Assembly (NCBI GenBank): GCA_037445555.1
Contig: JBBIKG010000005.1
Span: 74,915 to 138,914 of the forward strand
Length of the DNA: 64,000 bases
From: JAAYJT01 sp037445555
GTDB lineage: Bacteria > Bacteroidota > Bacteroidia > Bacteroidales > JAAYJT01
Reading direction: 5' to 3'
Shown here: positions 37,201 to 46,385 of the stretch, in pieces
Position numbering within the stretch: position 1 is the first letter of the stretch
Layout: each line of letters begins with the position of its first letter
Made by a program: the position numbers and the translations under genes
The notes under the pieces: generated by a model
Database searches by the model: none
What the model saw: only the letters and a program-made list of their open reading frames with translations
What the model was told of the DNA's origin: nothing

Positions 37201-38220
37201 TTAATCAACGTAAGTTATCCACCCGAATTTGTCGGGTTCGTCGCCGTGCTGAATACCCCGAAGCCTGTTGTAGAGTTTGGTTGATACAGGCCCGGCTTTG
37301 CCATCCTTGCAGAAACTGAAAGTTCGCCCGGTTTCCCTGTCGATAATGCTGCAAATGGGACTGATCACCGCCGCTGTGCCGCATGCTCCGGCCTCGTCAA
37401 ATTCAGCCAGCTCATCGACGCAGATGGGGCGGCGTTCTACCTTCATTCCCATATCGGCTGCCAGCTCCATCAGGCTCTTATTCGTGATGGAGGGCAAGAT
37501 TGTATCACTTAACGGGGTTAGGTAACTGTTTCCTTTAATGCCGAAGAAGTTGGCAGGCCCAGCCTCGTCGATAAACTTCCTTTCTTTGGAGTCGAGAAAC
37601 AACACACTGGCAAAACCTTCATTATGGGCGCGCTCACTGGCCCTCAGGCTGGCCGCATAGTTTCCTCCTACTTTATACTGTCCGGTACCTTTGGGAGCCG
37701 TGCGGTCGTAATCGCGGGCAATCTGAATCCTGACGGGGTTGAACCCTTCTTTGAAATAAGGTCCCACCGGGGTTACAAAAACTACAAACATGTACTCATC
37801 CGCCGGCTTGACACCAACCTTTGGGCCCGAACCGAAAAGTAGTGGCCTGATATACAGCGAGGCGCCGGTTCCATAAGGGGGAACAAAACGCTTGTTCATC
37901 GCAACCACCTTGAAAATGGCCTCCTTAAACAAAGTAATGGGTGGTTCGGCCATCATGATGCCGTAGGCAGAAAACTGCATTCTTTTGGCATTTTCTTCCC
38001 AGCGGAAAAGACGTATGCGCCCGTCTTTTCCCATGTAGGCCTTCATGCCTTCAAAGGCTTCCTGGCCATAGTGCAATGCCGTGGCGGCAATGTGGACACT
38101 CAGAAACTCTGAAGAAGAGATCTCAAGTGCGCCCCATGCGCCGTTACGATAGTAACAACGGACATTGTAATCGGTTTTCTGATACCCGAAGGGAAGACCT
38201 CCCCAGTCAAGATTAGTCAT
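37201..38220 (-). CDS. ilvE: Branched-chain amino acid aminotransferase
   Basis: 339-aa fold-type IV PLP enzyme that transfers the amino group between glutamate and branched-chain keto acids. Seen: LHYGQEAFEGMKAY, IRPLLFGSG, the PLP-lysine region TGQYKVGGNYAASL, FIDEAGPANFFGI and the GTAAVISPI phosphate-binding end. The ATG at 38220 (MTNLDWGGLPFGY) is preferred because relatives start at this point. An ATG at 38256 would add 12 unconserved residues. It is divergent from htpG. Confidence 0.94.
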   Translation of the reverse strand: MTNLDWGGLPFGYQKTDYNVRCYYRNGAWGALEISSSEFLSVHIAATALHYGQEAFEGMKAYMGKDGRIRLFRWEENAKRMQFSAYGIMMAEPPITLFKEAIFKVVAMNKRFVPPYGTGASLYIRPLLFGSGPKVGVKPADEYMFVVFVTPVGPYFKEGFNPVRIQIARDYDRTAPKGTGQYKVGGNYAASLRASERAHNEGFASVLFLDSKERKFIDEAGPANFFGIKGNSYLTPLSDTILPSITNKSLMELAADMGMKVERRPICVDELAEFDEAGACGTAAVISPICSIIDRETGRTFSFCKDGKAGPVSTKLYNRLRGIQHGDEPDKFGWITYVD

Positions 38221-38591
38221 ATTGATATAGTTGTAGGTTAAATTTGATTGTAACACGACGAAATTAAAAAGAAATCCAATATGTACCTAATACATAGGTA
38301 ACATTTCTCACAAATTGCCATATCGATATTACACTGGTAATATGATAGTTAACTAAATGATTTTTGTCCTCATTTGACTAATGTCGTCTGAGGCAGTTGA
38401 ATAACCTAGAATTTCGATTCGCACAGGCTACAACACATTAATCGGCCGAGCAAGACCCTGTGCACTCAAGTCACTTCATCCCTAGGCCGAAATGGTTTCG
38501 CAATAAGATTCAGCAGTCTGGACAATTTGTCAGTCACCCTTGAGGTGGCATATTGTTTGTTCACCCATGCCCAAACAAACAAAATGCAGTC
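38221..38591. other. Divergent ilvE-htpG control region with two palindromes
   Basis: 371 bp with no gene recognised. On the htpG side, TTTG at 38526-38529 and TATTGTTTG at 38551-38559 (21-base gap) form a plausible promoter. Nearer ilvE lie two perfect inverted repeats: TACCTA-N5-TAGGTA (38284-38300) and ATATTAC-ACTG-GTAATAT (38326-38343). They look like operator sites, but the binding proteins are unknown. Confidence 0.5.
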
Positions 38592-40496
38592 ATGACAAAG
38601 GAAAAAGGAACAATCAACGTAAAGACTGAGAACATTTTCCCGATTATTAAGAAATTTCTTTATTCGGACCACGAAATTTTTCTTCGGGAAATCATTTCGA
38701 ATGCCATTGATGCAACACTCAAACTAAAAACTCTGGCCTCGGTCGGCGAATTCAGCCAGGATCTGGGCGACCTTACCATAGAGGTGCTTCTGGATGAAAA
38801 GAAAAAGACCTTAACAGTGAGAGATAAAGGCATTGGAATGACAGCCGCCGAAATTAATCAGTATATCAATCAGATAGCATTTTCGGGAGCTGAAGAGTTT
38901 CTTGAGAAATACAAAGGCAAGGGCGAGACAGAAGTTCTGATCGGGCATTTTGGCCTTGGATTTTATTCTTCCTTCATGGTCAGCGATAAGGTCGAAATAA
39001 TAACACGCTCATACAAAACCGACGACGATGCCTACCCGGTGAAATGGTCATGCGATGGCAGCCCTGAATTTACGTTGACCAAGGCAAAAAAAACCGGGCG
39101 TGGTACTGATATCGTGATGCACATCAACGACGATTCCAAGGAATTTCTGGATCAATTCAGGATCCGGGAGCTATTGCGCAAATATTGCAAGTTCCTGCCC
39201 ATCCCTATCCAGTTTGGTACGGAAAAAGTGACCGAAACTATCGAGGGAGAAACCGATGAAAATGGCAAACCTAAAACACGGGAAACAGAAAAACCACGTT
39301 TAATTAACAACACAAACCCTCTATGGAAAAGAAAGCCTGCCGAGCTCAAAGATGAGGATTATAAGGCTTTCTATCGCGAGCTTTATCCTACCACATTTGA
39401 TGAGCCATTGTTCAGCATCCATCTGAACGTGGATTACCCCTTTAACCTTACCGGAATTCTTTACTTCCCGAAAGTTAAAAACAACTATGAGCTCCAAAAA
39501 AATAAAATTCAGCTATACAGCAACCAGGTATATGTCACCGATTCGGTGGAGGGAATAGTACCTGATTTTCTGACTCTGCTGCATGGGGTACTTGACTCAC
39601 CCGATATACCCCTGAACGTATCTCGAAGCTACCTTCAGAACGATACCAACGTACGTAAGATATCCAATCATATCATGAAGAAAGTGGCTGACAAGCTTGA
39701 AAACTTGTTTAAGACCGACCGCGAAGCGTTTGAAAAGAAGTGGAATGATATCAGAATATTCATTGAATACGGTATAGTTTCGGAACCCAGCTTCTATGAA
39801 CGAGCCGAAAAATTCACACTGCTTCGAAATACCGGGGGCAAATATTTCACCATTGATGAATATCAAAACCACACCAAAGAAAACCAGACCGATAAGAATA
39901 AGCGCCAGGTGTATCTCTATACATCCAGCCCTGAAGAACAGCATGCTTACATACAGGCTGCGACAGACCGCGGCTATGATGTACTTGTTATGGACGGCCC
40001 CATCGATGTGCACTTTATGAGCCACCTGGAGCAGAAGCTGAAAGATACCGGTTTCGTCCGCATTGACAGTGACCTGATCACTAAACTCATTCAAAAGGAA
40101 GAAGCTCCGGATCCACTGCTGAACGAAGAACAGACCTCAACACTGAAATCGCTTGTGGAAAATTATGTAGAGAAGGAAAAGTTCGAGATTTCAGCCGAGG
40201 GAATCAGCCCCGACGATCCTCCCATTCTGATTGTCAGGCCCGAATTTATGCGCCGGATGAAAGATATGGCAGCGTTGGGCGGGGGATACTCATTTATGGG
40301 CGACATGCCCGACCACTACAAACTGGTCATCAACACCAACCATCGACTGGTGGTTCAGTTGCTCGACGAAACCAGCGACGAGAGGAAACAGCAACTGATG
40401 CGCCAGATGATTGATCTTGCTCTGCTCTCGCAAAACATGCTTAAAGGCCAGGCAATGACCGATTTTGTAAAGCGAAGTATCGATCTGATGAATTAG
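38592..40496 (+). CDS. htpG: HtpG, bacterial Hsp90 chaperone
   Basis: 634-aa ATP-dependent chaperone. The GHKL ATPase domain shows LYSDHEIFLREIISNAIDA, DKGIGMT and GHFGLGFYSSFMV. The middle domain has LNVSRSYLQND, and the C-terminal dimerisation domain is complete. ATG 38592 (MTKEKGTINVKTENIF) is chosen over 38553, since relatives start with this segment and the -7 element at 38551-38559 would lie inside the longer form. It appears monocistronic, with a 65-bp gap to lemA. Confidence 0.96.
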   Translation: MTKEKGTINVKTENIFPIIKKFLYSDHEIFLREIISNAIDATLKLKTLASVGEFSQDLGDLTIEVLLDEKKKTLTVRDKGIGMTAAEINQYINQIAFSGAEEFLEKYKGKGETEVLIGHFGLGFYSSFMVSDKVEIITRSYKTDDDAYPVKWSCDGSPEFTLTKAKKTGRGTDIVMHINDDSKEFLDQFRIRELLRKYCKFLPIPIQFGTEKVTETIEGETDENGKPKTRETEKPRLINNTNPLWKRKPAELKDEDYKAFYRELYPTTFDEPLFSIHLNVDYPFNLTGILYFPKVKNNYELQKNKIQLYSNQVYVTDSVEGIVPDFLTLLHGVLDSPDIPLNVSRSYLQNDTNVRKISNHIMKKVADKLENLFKTDREAFEKKWNDIRIFIEYGIVSEPSFYERAEKFTLLRNTGGKYFTIDEYQNHTKENQTDKNKRQVYLYTSSPEEQHAYIQAATDRGYDVLVMDGPIDVHFMSHLEQKLKDTGFVRIDSDLITKLIQKEEAPDPLLNEEQTSTLKSLVENYVEKEKFEISAEGISPDDPPILIVRPEFMRRMKDMAALGGGYSFMGDMPDHYKLVINTNHRLVVQLLDETSDERKQQLMRQMIDLALLSQNMLKGQAMTDFVKRSIDLMN

Positions 40497-40561
40497 TGGT
40501 TTTAAGATGTAACTTCGCAGCAAATTCAATGTCAAATTTTTAATCATAAAACCTACCAGAC

Positions 40562-41149
40562 ATGAAAAAATTCACCGGTATTCTGGTTATTCTGGCTGCA
40601 ATCGTTCTGCTTGTGATTTGGACCGCTGGCATTTACAACGGATTGGTCACTTCGCAGGAAAAAGTCGACGGACAGTGGGCACAGGTTGAAAATGCCTACC
40701 AGCGAAGGGCTGACCTCATCCCCAACCTCGTAGCTACTGTAAAAGGCTATGCCGAATTTGAGCGCGAAACTCTTGAAGCTGTGATTAATGCCCGTTCAAA
40801 AGCGACTCAGGTGACCATCGACCCTACCAACCTCAACGAGCAGACCATGGCTAAATTTCAGGAAGCACAGGGCCAGCTGAGTTCGACACTGTCGCGTCTT
40901 ATGGTGGTGATCGAACGCTATCCCGACCTGAAGGCAAACCAAAATTTCCTGGAACTTCAGTCGCAGCTCGAAGGTACCGAAAACCGCATTGCTGTTGAGC
41001 GCGGGCGTTTTAACGACATGGCGAGGGAGTACAATACTTTCATCCGTCGGTTTCCGCGTAATATGATTGCCGGAATGTTCGGGTTCGACCGCAAGCCCTA
41101 TTTCGAAGCAAAAGAAGGTGCTGACACCGCCCCTAAAGTTGAATTCTGA
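40562..41149 (+). CDS. lemA: LemA-family membrane protein
   Basis: 195-aa protein with one N-terminal TM (ILVILAAIVLLVIWTAGIYNG) and a helical domain. It carries the family signature NAYQRRADLIPNLVATVKGYAEFE and ends in FNDMAREYNTFIRRFP. LemA proteins are anchored with the helical bundle outside the cytoplasm; function is poorly defined. It starts an operon with two TPM-domain genes, 2 and 6 bp apart, a conserved pairing in many bacteria. Confidence 0.92.
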   Translation: MKKFTGILVILAAIVLLVIWTAGIYNGLVTSQEKVDGQWAQVENAYQRRADLIPNLVATVKGYAEFERETLEAVINARSKATQVTIDPTNLNEQTMAKFQEAQGQLSSTLSRLMVVIERYPDLKANQNFLELQSQLEGTENRIAVERGRFNDMAREYNTFIRRFPRNMIAGMFGFDRKPYFEAKEGADTAPKVEF

Positions 41150-41151
41150 CC

Positions 41152-41595
41152 ATGCCTTCAGCCAGCAGCTTTTTCACATCAGGGCAGCAAGCAGAAATAA
41201 TCAGCGCGATCAGGAGCGCAGAGCATGACACGGCGGGTGAGATACGTGTGCATATCGAAACCAGCTGTAAAGGGAATGTGTTGGATCGTGCCGCGTACAT
41301 CTTTGAGAAACTCGGGATGCATAAAACAAAACAGCGCAACGGTGTGCTTTTCTACCTGGCCGTCGAAAAAAAACAGTTTGCCGTACTTGGCGACGCAGGT
41401 ATCAACGCGGTGGTTCCCGACCTGTTTTGGGAGGAGTTGAAAGATGGCATAGCGTCAAAATTCAGGGAAGGCCTTTTCGTAGAAGGACTCTGCGAAGCTG
41501 TCGCAGCCACCGGAAAGTACCTTCATATTGCTTATCCCTATGCATCAGATGATGTGAATGAACTGCCCGACGAAATCTCCTTTGGAACTGAATAA
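41152..41595 (+). CDS. TPM-domain protein (soluble, no signal peptide)
   Basis: 147-aa protein made almost entirely of one TPM domain (DTAGEIRVHIETSC, RNGVLFYLAVEKKQFAVLGD, DGIASKFREG). TPM domains occur in LemA operons and in plant photosystem-repair proteins. No signal peptide or TM is visible, so it is probably cytoplasmic or needs its partner. Located between lemA and a membrane-anchored TPM protein. Confidence 0.85.
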   Translation: MPSASSFFTSGQQAEIISAIRSAEHDTAGEIRVHIETSCKGNVLDRAAYIFEKLGMHKTKQRNGVLFYLAVEKKQFAVLGDAGINAVVPDLFWEELKDGIASKFREGLFVEGLCEAVAATGKYLHIAYPYASDDVNELPDEISFGTE

Positions 41596-41601
41596 TCCGC
41601 G

Positions 41602-42405
41602 ATGAAAAAAATCCTAGGGACAACCCTTTTGCTTTTCATGTTTGTGAGATCAGGCTTTGCTCAGGATATTCCACCCAGGCCTGATCCTCCGCGACTGGTT
41701 AATGACTACGCGGGCATTCTTTCGCCGGTGCAGCGCGACCAACTTGAGCATATGCTGGTAGCATTTAACGACAGCACATCCACACAGATCGTTGTGGTTC
41801 TGGTAAATACCTTCAACTATCTCGACAAGGCGGAATTTGCCACCCGCATTGGTCACACATGGGGCGTGGGTAAGCAAGGGTTCGACAACGGCCTGGTGTT
41901 CTTGATCAAACCGAAACAGGGCAATGAACGCGGAGAGGCTTTCATTGCGGTGGGATATGGCCTGGAACCGGTGATTACGGATGCCATAGCCAGGCGAATA
42001 ATCGAACTGGAGATGATCCCTTATTTCCGCCAGGACGACTATTATTCAGGCATTTATCAAGGGCTAAAAACGGCAATGTCGCTTGCTAATAAAGAGTTTT
42101 CGGCGAATGATTACGCCCGCAAAGAGAACGGGAATCTCTGGCCGATCATCATCGTATTCATCCTTGTCGGCATTCTTATGACCATCATGGGCGGACGATC
42201 AAGAAATCAGAAAACTATGGCAAGCCAAACCTCCCTCTGGCAGTTGCTGGCGCTTATGAGTATGATGAGGCAATCGCACCCCGGGGGCTTCGGGAAATTC
42301 ACCGGAGGCCGGGGTGGATTCGGCGGCGGAGGATTTGGTGGCGGTGGTTTCGGCGGGTTCGGTGGCGGTGGTTTCGGCGGCGGTGGCGCTGGCGGTAGCT
42401 GGTAG
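41602..42405 (+). CDS. TPM-domain protein with TM and glycine-rich tail (YgcG-like)
   Basis: 267-aa exported protein. It has a signal peptide (residues 1-20), a TPM domain (about 30-160; VNDYAGILSP, STSTQIVVVLVNT, DNGLVFLI, EAFIAVGYGLE), a C-terminal TM (LWPIIIVFILVGILMTIMGG) and a tail of about 35 residues built almost only of Gly and Phe repeats, ending GGSW. The tail resembles that of other YgcG-like proteins and is probably disordered. It is the last gene of the lemA operon. Confidence 0.88.
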   Translation: MKKILGTTLLLFMFVRSGFAQDIPPRPDPPRLVNDYAGILSPVQRDQLEHMLVAFNDSTSTQIVVVLVNTFNYLDKAEFATRIGHTWGVGKQGFDNGLVFLIKPKQGNERGEAFIAVGYGLEPVITDAIARRIIELEMIPYFRQDDYYSGIYQGLKTAMSLANKEFSANDYARKENGNLWPIIIVFILVGILMTIMGGRSRNQKTMASQTSLWQLLALMSMMRQSHPGGFGKFTGGRGGFGGGGFGGGGFGGFGGGGFGGGGAGGSW

Positions 42406-42569
42406 CCTATTGCTAATTGAATCCCAGTTCAACATTTATCTGCTTTCCCAAACCTTAGGGATGGTGTTTTCCTAAACGCTGGGTGCCCGGCACACCTGAA
42501 GCCGGTTGGCAAGGTCCGGTACGCACATACTCAAACTACCAAAGCTGTAGAACGCTTCCCCCATTTTGT

Positions 42570-42577
42570 TAAATTTG
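42570..42577 (+). promoter_or_regulatory. Putative -7 element of ychF
   Basis: TAAATTTG matches TAnnTTTG, 25 bases before the ATG at 42602. The upstream spacer (42406-42569) holds no recognisable gene. Confidence 0.45.
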
Positions 42578-42601
42578 CAAAATTATTAATCACGAATCAT
42601 C

Positions 42602-43699
42602 ATGCCTCTGCACTGTGGGATAGTAGGGCTGGCCAACTGCGGAAAAACCACCCTTTTCAACTGCATTTCAAAAACCAAAGCGCAAACCAGCAGTTTTGCC
42701 TACACCACCAATAAATCAAATTTGGGAACCGTACAGGTCCCCGATAATCGTTTGCTCGATATCGACCGACTGGTTAAATCAGCAAAAGTAGTACCAACCA
42801 CAATCGAAGTGGTTGATATCCCAGGTCTTGCTCGAGGATCGAGCAGAGGCGAGGGTGTGGGTAACAGTTTCCTTTCGGATATCCGCAATGCCGATGCTTT
42901 GTTACACGTGGTGCGTTGTTTCGATGATCCCAACCTTCCCCACCTGGATGGTTCGGTTGATCCGGTGCGAGATAAAGAAAACCTGGAACTTGAACTGCAG
43001 GTCAAGGACCTTGAATCGGTCGAAAAGAAAATTCATCGTATAGAGAAGCAAGCCAAATCGGGCGACAAGATCTATAAGCACCAGCTTGATGTGCTTCATA
43101 CCCTGAAGTCACATCTAGAAAACTTCGGTATGGCCCATACAGCTCCCCTGGATAAAAACGACCGGGCTGTGATGGAAGACCTGTATTTAATTACCGATAA
43201 GCCTGTGATATATGTGTGCAACGTTGATTCTGCATCTGCCGTCAGCGGAAATGCTTACACCGAGGCGTTTAAGAAATCCGTAGCAGGAGAGAGCACCCAG
43301 GTGCTTGTCATTGCAGCGCAGGCAGAAGCCGAAATTGCCGAGCTCGACGACCCCGATGAACAACTCATCTTCCTGAACGACATGGGCCTCGATGAACCCG
43401 GTGTCAACAAACTCGTAAGAGCCGCATATGACCTCCTTCAGCTTGAGACGTTTTTCACTGCCGGTCCCAAGGAAGTAAGGGCATGGACCATACGTAAAGG
43501 TACGCTTGCGCCACAGGCTGCCGGTGTCATCCATAGCGACCTGGAACGAGGCTTTATCCGTGCCGAGGTGATGAAATACCACGATTTCATCACCCTGGGA
43601 TCAGAGCATGCATGCCGCGAAGCGGGTAAATTATCAGTGGAAGGGAAAAGCTATCTGGTCGAAGACGGCGACATCCTTCACATCAGGTTCAATGTATAG
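42602..43699 (+). CDS. ychF: YchF/OLA1-family ATPase
   Basis: 365-aa P-loop protein of the Obg-related YchF group, which binds ATP and the ribosome. Seen: G1 GLANCGKTTLFN, G3 VVDIPGLARGSSRGEGVGN, G4-position VCNVDSAS, and the C-terminal TGS domain (ETFFTAGPKEVRAWTI...HSDLERGFIRAEV). The usual G1 is GLPNVGKST and the usual G2 is TIEPN. Here they read GLANCGKTT and TTNKSN, but the fold and overall length match. Likely functional but divergent. Confidence 0.92.
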   Translation: MPLHCGIVGLANCGKTTLFNCISKTKAQTSSFAYTTNKSNLGTVQVPDNRLLDIDRLVKSAKVVPTTIEVVDIPGLARGSSRGEGVGNSFLSDIRNADALLHVVRCFDDPNLPHLDGSVDPVRDKENLELELQVKDLESVEKKIHRIEKQAKSGDKIYKHQLDVLHTLKSHLENFGMAHTAPLDKNDRAVMEDLYLITDKPVIYVCNVDSASAVSGNAYTEAFKKSVAGESTQVLVIAAQAEAEIAELDDPDEQLIFLNDMGLDEPGVNKLVRAAYDLLQLETFFTAGPKEVRAWTIRKGTLAPQAAGVIHSDLERGFIRAEVMKYHDFITLGSEHACREAGKLSVEGKSYLVEDGDILHIRFNV

Positions 43700-43790
43700 T
43701 AAGATTCTTGAAAATCCTGCGCTGAGTCATGTCTGGAATATGGAATTGCCTGAGCCGCCCCACAGTAACCCGCAATTGATACCGTTAATG

Positions 43791-45134
43791 TTAATGAAAT
43801 ACTTCCAGTACTTTTCTTACCTCGGCAAGTTTGTGTGCCAGGAGTTCTTTATTGCTGGCTTCGGCCAAAAAGCGCAGGTAGGGTTCTGTGTTTGAAGGCC
43901 TTACGTTGAACCACCAATCTTTGAACTCAATACGGTAGCCATCGAAATCCATAAAAACAAGATATGACTCAGTGCTGGTGAAATGGAATTTGAGCAATTC
44001 CATAGCCTCCTTTTTTTGCTCAATCCTGAAATTAATTTCCCCTGAGTTAGCAGCCGGGCCCTGAATCTGACCAACGAGTTGAGACAGGCTGATGCCTCTT
44101 TTGTGGAAGGTGTGGATTACCCGGAGCATCATCATCACGGCAAGAAAAGCCGAATCGCTGAAGTAAAAATCCCTGAGGTAATAATGACCGGCAAGTTCTC
44201 CGCCAAAGGGCGCATTAAGGGTACGAAGCTTGGGCACGGCAAAGGCGCGGCCAACGCGCCATAGGTGGCACTCAAAACCCAGAGAGGTAAGATAACTCTC
44301 TACCGCCTTTGACGACCGTATATCCAATACCACGTTTCCTTTGATACTCATGTCGCGGAAGTAATGACCCAATACACCTATCATGATATCAGGCCTTATA
44401 AACTGACCTTTTTCATCCACAAACATGACACGGTCGGCATCGCCGTCGAAGATGATCCCAAGATCGCACCTTTCAGACACGACCAGTTTCTTCAGGTCCT
44501 CCACATTTTCTTCCTCGAGTGGGTTTGGCTCATGATTGGGAAAGGTTCCATCTAGGGTGTCGTACAGATACAAAGGCTCCATTCCAAAAAAATCTTTTAC
44601 CAGCAGAGCAGCCATTCCATTTGAACAATCAATGGCAATTTTAAGCCCTTCGATTTCGGGCTGATATTGCCTGATGAAGTGGATATACGGGGAGCGGACA
44701 TCAAGATTCTCCACGGAGCCTTTCGTTTTGACGAGGGTAATGGTACCATGCTTCACCAGTTCTTCCAGATCTTTAAGTCCGGTATCATAGCCCACCGGAA
44801 GTGCATCTTCCCTTGAAATTTTAAATCCGTTGTATTCGGCCGGATTATGGGATGCGGTGATTTGTACGGAGGCCTTAAAACCATAATTCGCGGTTGCCCA
44901 GTACACCATAGGTGTAGTGGCTAGCCCAGCATCAAACACAACTGCCCCTGCATCGGTAATACCGGCGGTGAGCGCCTGAAAAAGAGCGTCAGAACTAGTC
45001 CGCACGTCGCGTCCTACCAATACCTTGTCCGCACCGAGCAGTCCGGGAAGGAAATAACCTATGCGATAGGCAACCACGGTGGTGAGGTCTTTACCGAAAA
45101 TACCGCGTATGTCGTATGCTTTAAATGCTCCCAT
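43791..45134 (-). CDS. Phosphomannomutase/phosphoglucomutase
   Basis: 447-aa alpha-D-phosphohexomutase interconverting hexose 1- and 6-phosphates for sugar-nucleotide synthesis. The phosphoserine is in TASHNP (Ser95), the metal loop is DGDADR (residues 230-235), the substrate loop GELAGHYYL and the phosphate-binding loop RPSNTEPYLR. Length fits ManB/AlgC-type enzymes. The stop codon of mltG lies 5 bp upstream of its start, so both share a transcript. Confidence 0.93.
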   Translation of the reverse strand: MGAFKAYDIRGIFGKDLTTVVAYRIGYFLPGLLGADKVLVGRDVRTSSDALFQALTAGITDAGAVVFDAGLATTPMVYWATANYGFKASVQITASHNPAEYNGFKISREDALPVGYDTGLKDLEELVKHGTITLVKTKGSVENLDVRSPYIHFIRQYQPEIEGLKIAIDCSNGMAALLVKDFFGMEPLYLYDTLDGTFPNHEPNPLEEENVEDLKKLVVSERCDLGIIFDGDADRVMFVDEKGQFIRPDIMIGVLGHYFRDMSIKGNVVLDIRSSKAVESYLTSLGFECHLWRVGRAFAVPKLRTLNAPFGGELAGHYYLRDFYFSDSAFLAVMMMLRVIHTFHKRGISLSQLVGQIQGPAANSGEINFRIEQKKEAMELLKFHFTSTESYLVFMDFDGYRIEFKDWWFNVRPSNTEPYLRFLAEASNKELLAHKLAEVRKVLEVFH

Positions 45135-45139
45135 GATAT

Positions 45140-46192
45140 TTAGTTTCGGATTTTGAGTTTGTTTAGTGCCATCTGGTAGCGCCGGGCGTTAGACAGGTGC
45201 TCGGCATAGGTGTGAGCAAAGGAATGATATCCTGAAAAGTCTTCCTTGGCGCAAAAATACAGGTAATCGTGTGCCTCGGCATTGAGCACGGCATCAATGG
45301 AGGCAACCGAAGGAATACAAATAGGCCCGGGCGGTAACCCTGCATACCTATATGTGTTGTAAGGCGAATCTATTATTTTATGTTTGTTCAGCACTCTTCG
45401 AAGCGTAAAGTCGCCACTGGCGAACACCAGTGTAGGATCGGCCTGCAACAGCATGCCCCGGTGTAGCCGGTTGAGGTACACGCCCGCCATCCTTGGCTTC
45501 TCGCTGTTTTGCTGTGTTTCCATCTCCACAATCGAGGCAAGGGTAACAGCCTGTTTCCTGGTAAGCTCTATCTTACTCAAGGCATTCATGCGCTGCTCGT
45601 TCCAGAACTTTTCAGCCTCGCGTTGCATGCGCCTGATAAATTTATCAGCGTCGGTGTTCCAGTATAGCTCATAAGTATTGGGGATGAATAAATTGGCTAT
45701 CTCGTGCGGCTGCACATTCAGGGCGGAAAGATAAACCGAATCGGTAAGTAAATGATATAATGAGGCTGAATCGGCTTCGATTTGCCGAGCGATGCGTCCG
45801 GCCAGTTGTGCAGCGGTTCTGACATTGTTAAATACCACGTCCACAGGAGTTTGCCTGCCCGAGCGAAGCAGGTTTACCAGGCTGTTAATACTCATGCCTT
45901 CCGTTAATTTATACCGGCCGGCCTTTACCGCTTTGTCGTATCCTTTGTAGGTGGCTATTTTTGTAAATACCGAATACCTGGCTATGATTCCCATTTCCCT
46001 AACGATGGCAGCCACATCCTCATACGAGGAACCGGTAGGAATATACAAAAAAGTGGTTTGCGAATCATACAGGCGTACTGCCGGCCCAAATACCTGACGA
46101 TACAGCCTGAACGCTGCCCCAGAAAGAACAATGAGTAATGCCGCCAGTGCAATCAGTGCAATTCTGTGTGACTTTTTCATATAGATTGCCAT
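45140..46192 (-). CDS. mltG: Endolytic murein transglycosylase MltG
   Basis: 350-aa single-pass inner-membrane protein (TM near residues 10-27) that cleaves nascent glycan strands and sets their length. Seen: a LysM-like subdomain (YIPTGSSYEDVAAIVREMGI), the YceG-domain segments NLFIPNTYELYW and LASIVEMETQ with likely catalytic Glu223, and SPYNTYRYAGLPPGPI. An ATG at 46180 is an alternative start. A minus-strand -7 element (TATGTTTG, complement of 46242-46249) lies upstream. Confidence 0.94.
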   Translation of the reverse strand: MAIYMKKSHRIALIALAALLIVLSGAAFRLYRQVFGPAVRLYDSQTTFLYIPTGSSYEDVAAIVREMGIIARYSVFTKIATYKGYDKAVKAGRYKLTEGMSINSLVNLLRSGRQTPVDVVFNNVRTAAQLAGRIARQIEADSASLYHLLTDSVYLSALNVQPHEIANLFIPNTYELYWNTDADKFIRRMQREAEKFWNEQRMNALSKIELTRKQAVTLASIVEMETQQNSEKPRMAGVYLNRLHRGMLLQADPTLVFASGDFTLRRVLNKHKIIDSPYNTYRYAGLPPGPICIPSVASIDAVLNAEAHDYLYFCAKEDFSGYHSFAHTYAEHLSNARRYQMALNKLKIRN

Positions 46193-46241
46193 AGGTTATC
46201 GTAAACAGGCAAGCGGCGTCCCTCCTGCACTGTTAGCTGTG

Positions 46242-46249
46242 CAAACATA
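46242..46249 (-). promoter_or_regulatory. Putative -7 element of mltG
   Basis: TATGTTTG on the minus strand matches TAnnTTTG. It lies in the 193-bp gap between mltG and the GNAT gene, about 50 bases before the mltG start. No -33 element was recognised. Confidence 0.4.
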
Positions 46250-46385
46250 AGAAATTACCGGGGTTGAATAGAAATGAAGTAAGCTGGCAAAGCAATGACA
46301 TCAGAATACCATATCGATAAAGTTTACACTAATCCAATCTATTGTTGCCATCGATTGAAACGTACATAACATAATTTTTCACATC

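Noticed and set aside
42290..42402. Tandem GGCGG/TTCGG repeats, possible DNA repeat element
   Set aside because: They encode the Gly/Phe tail of the TPM-domain protein in frame, so the repeats are explained by coding.
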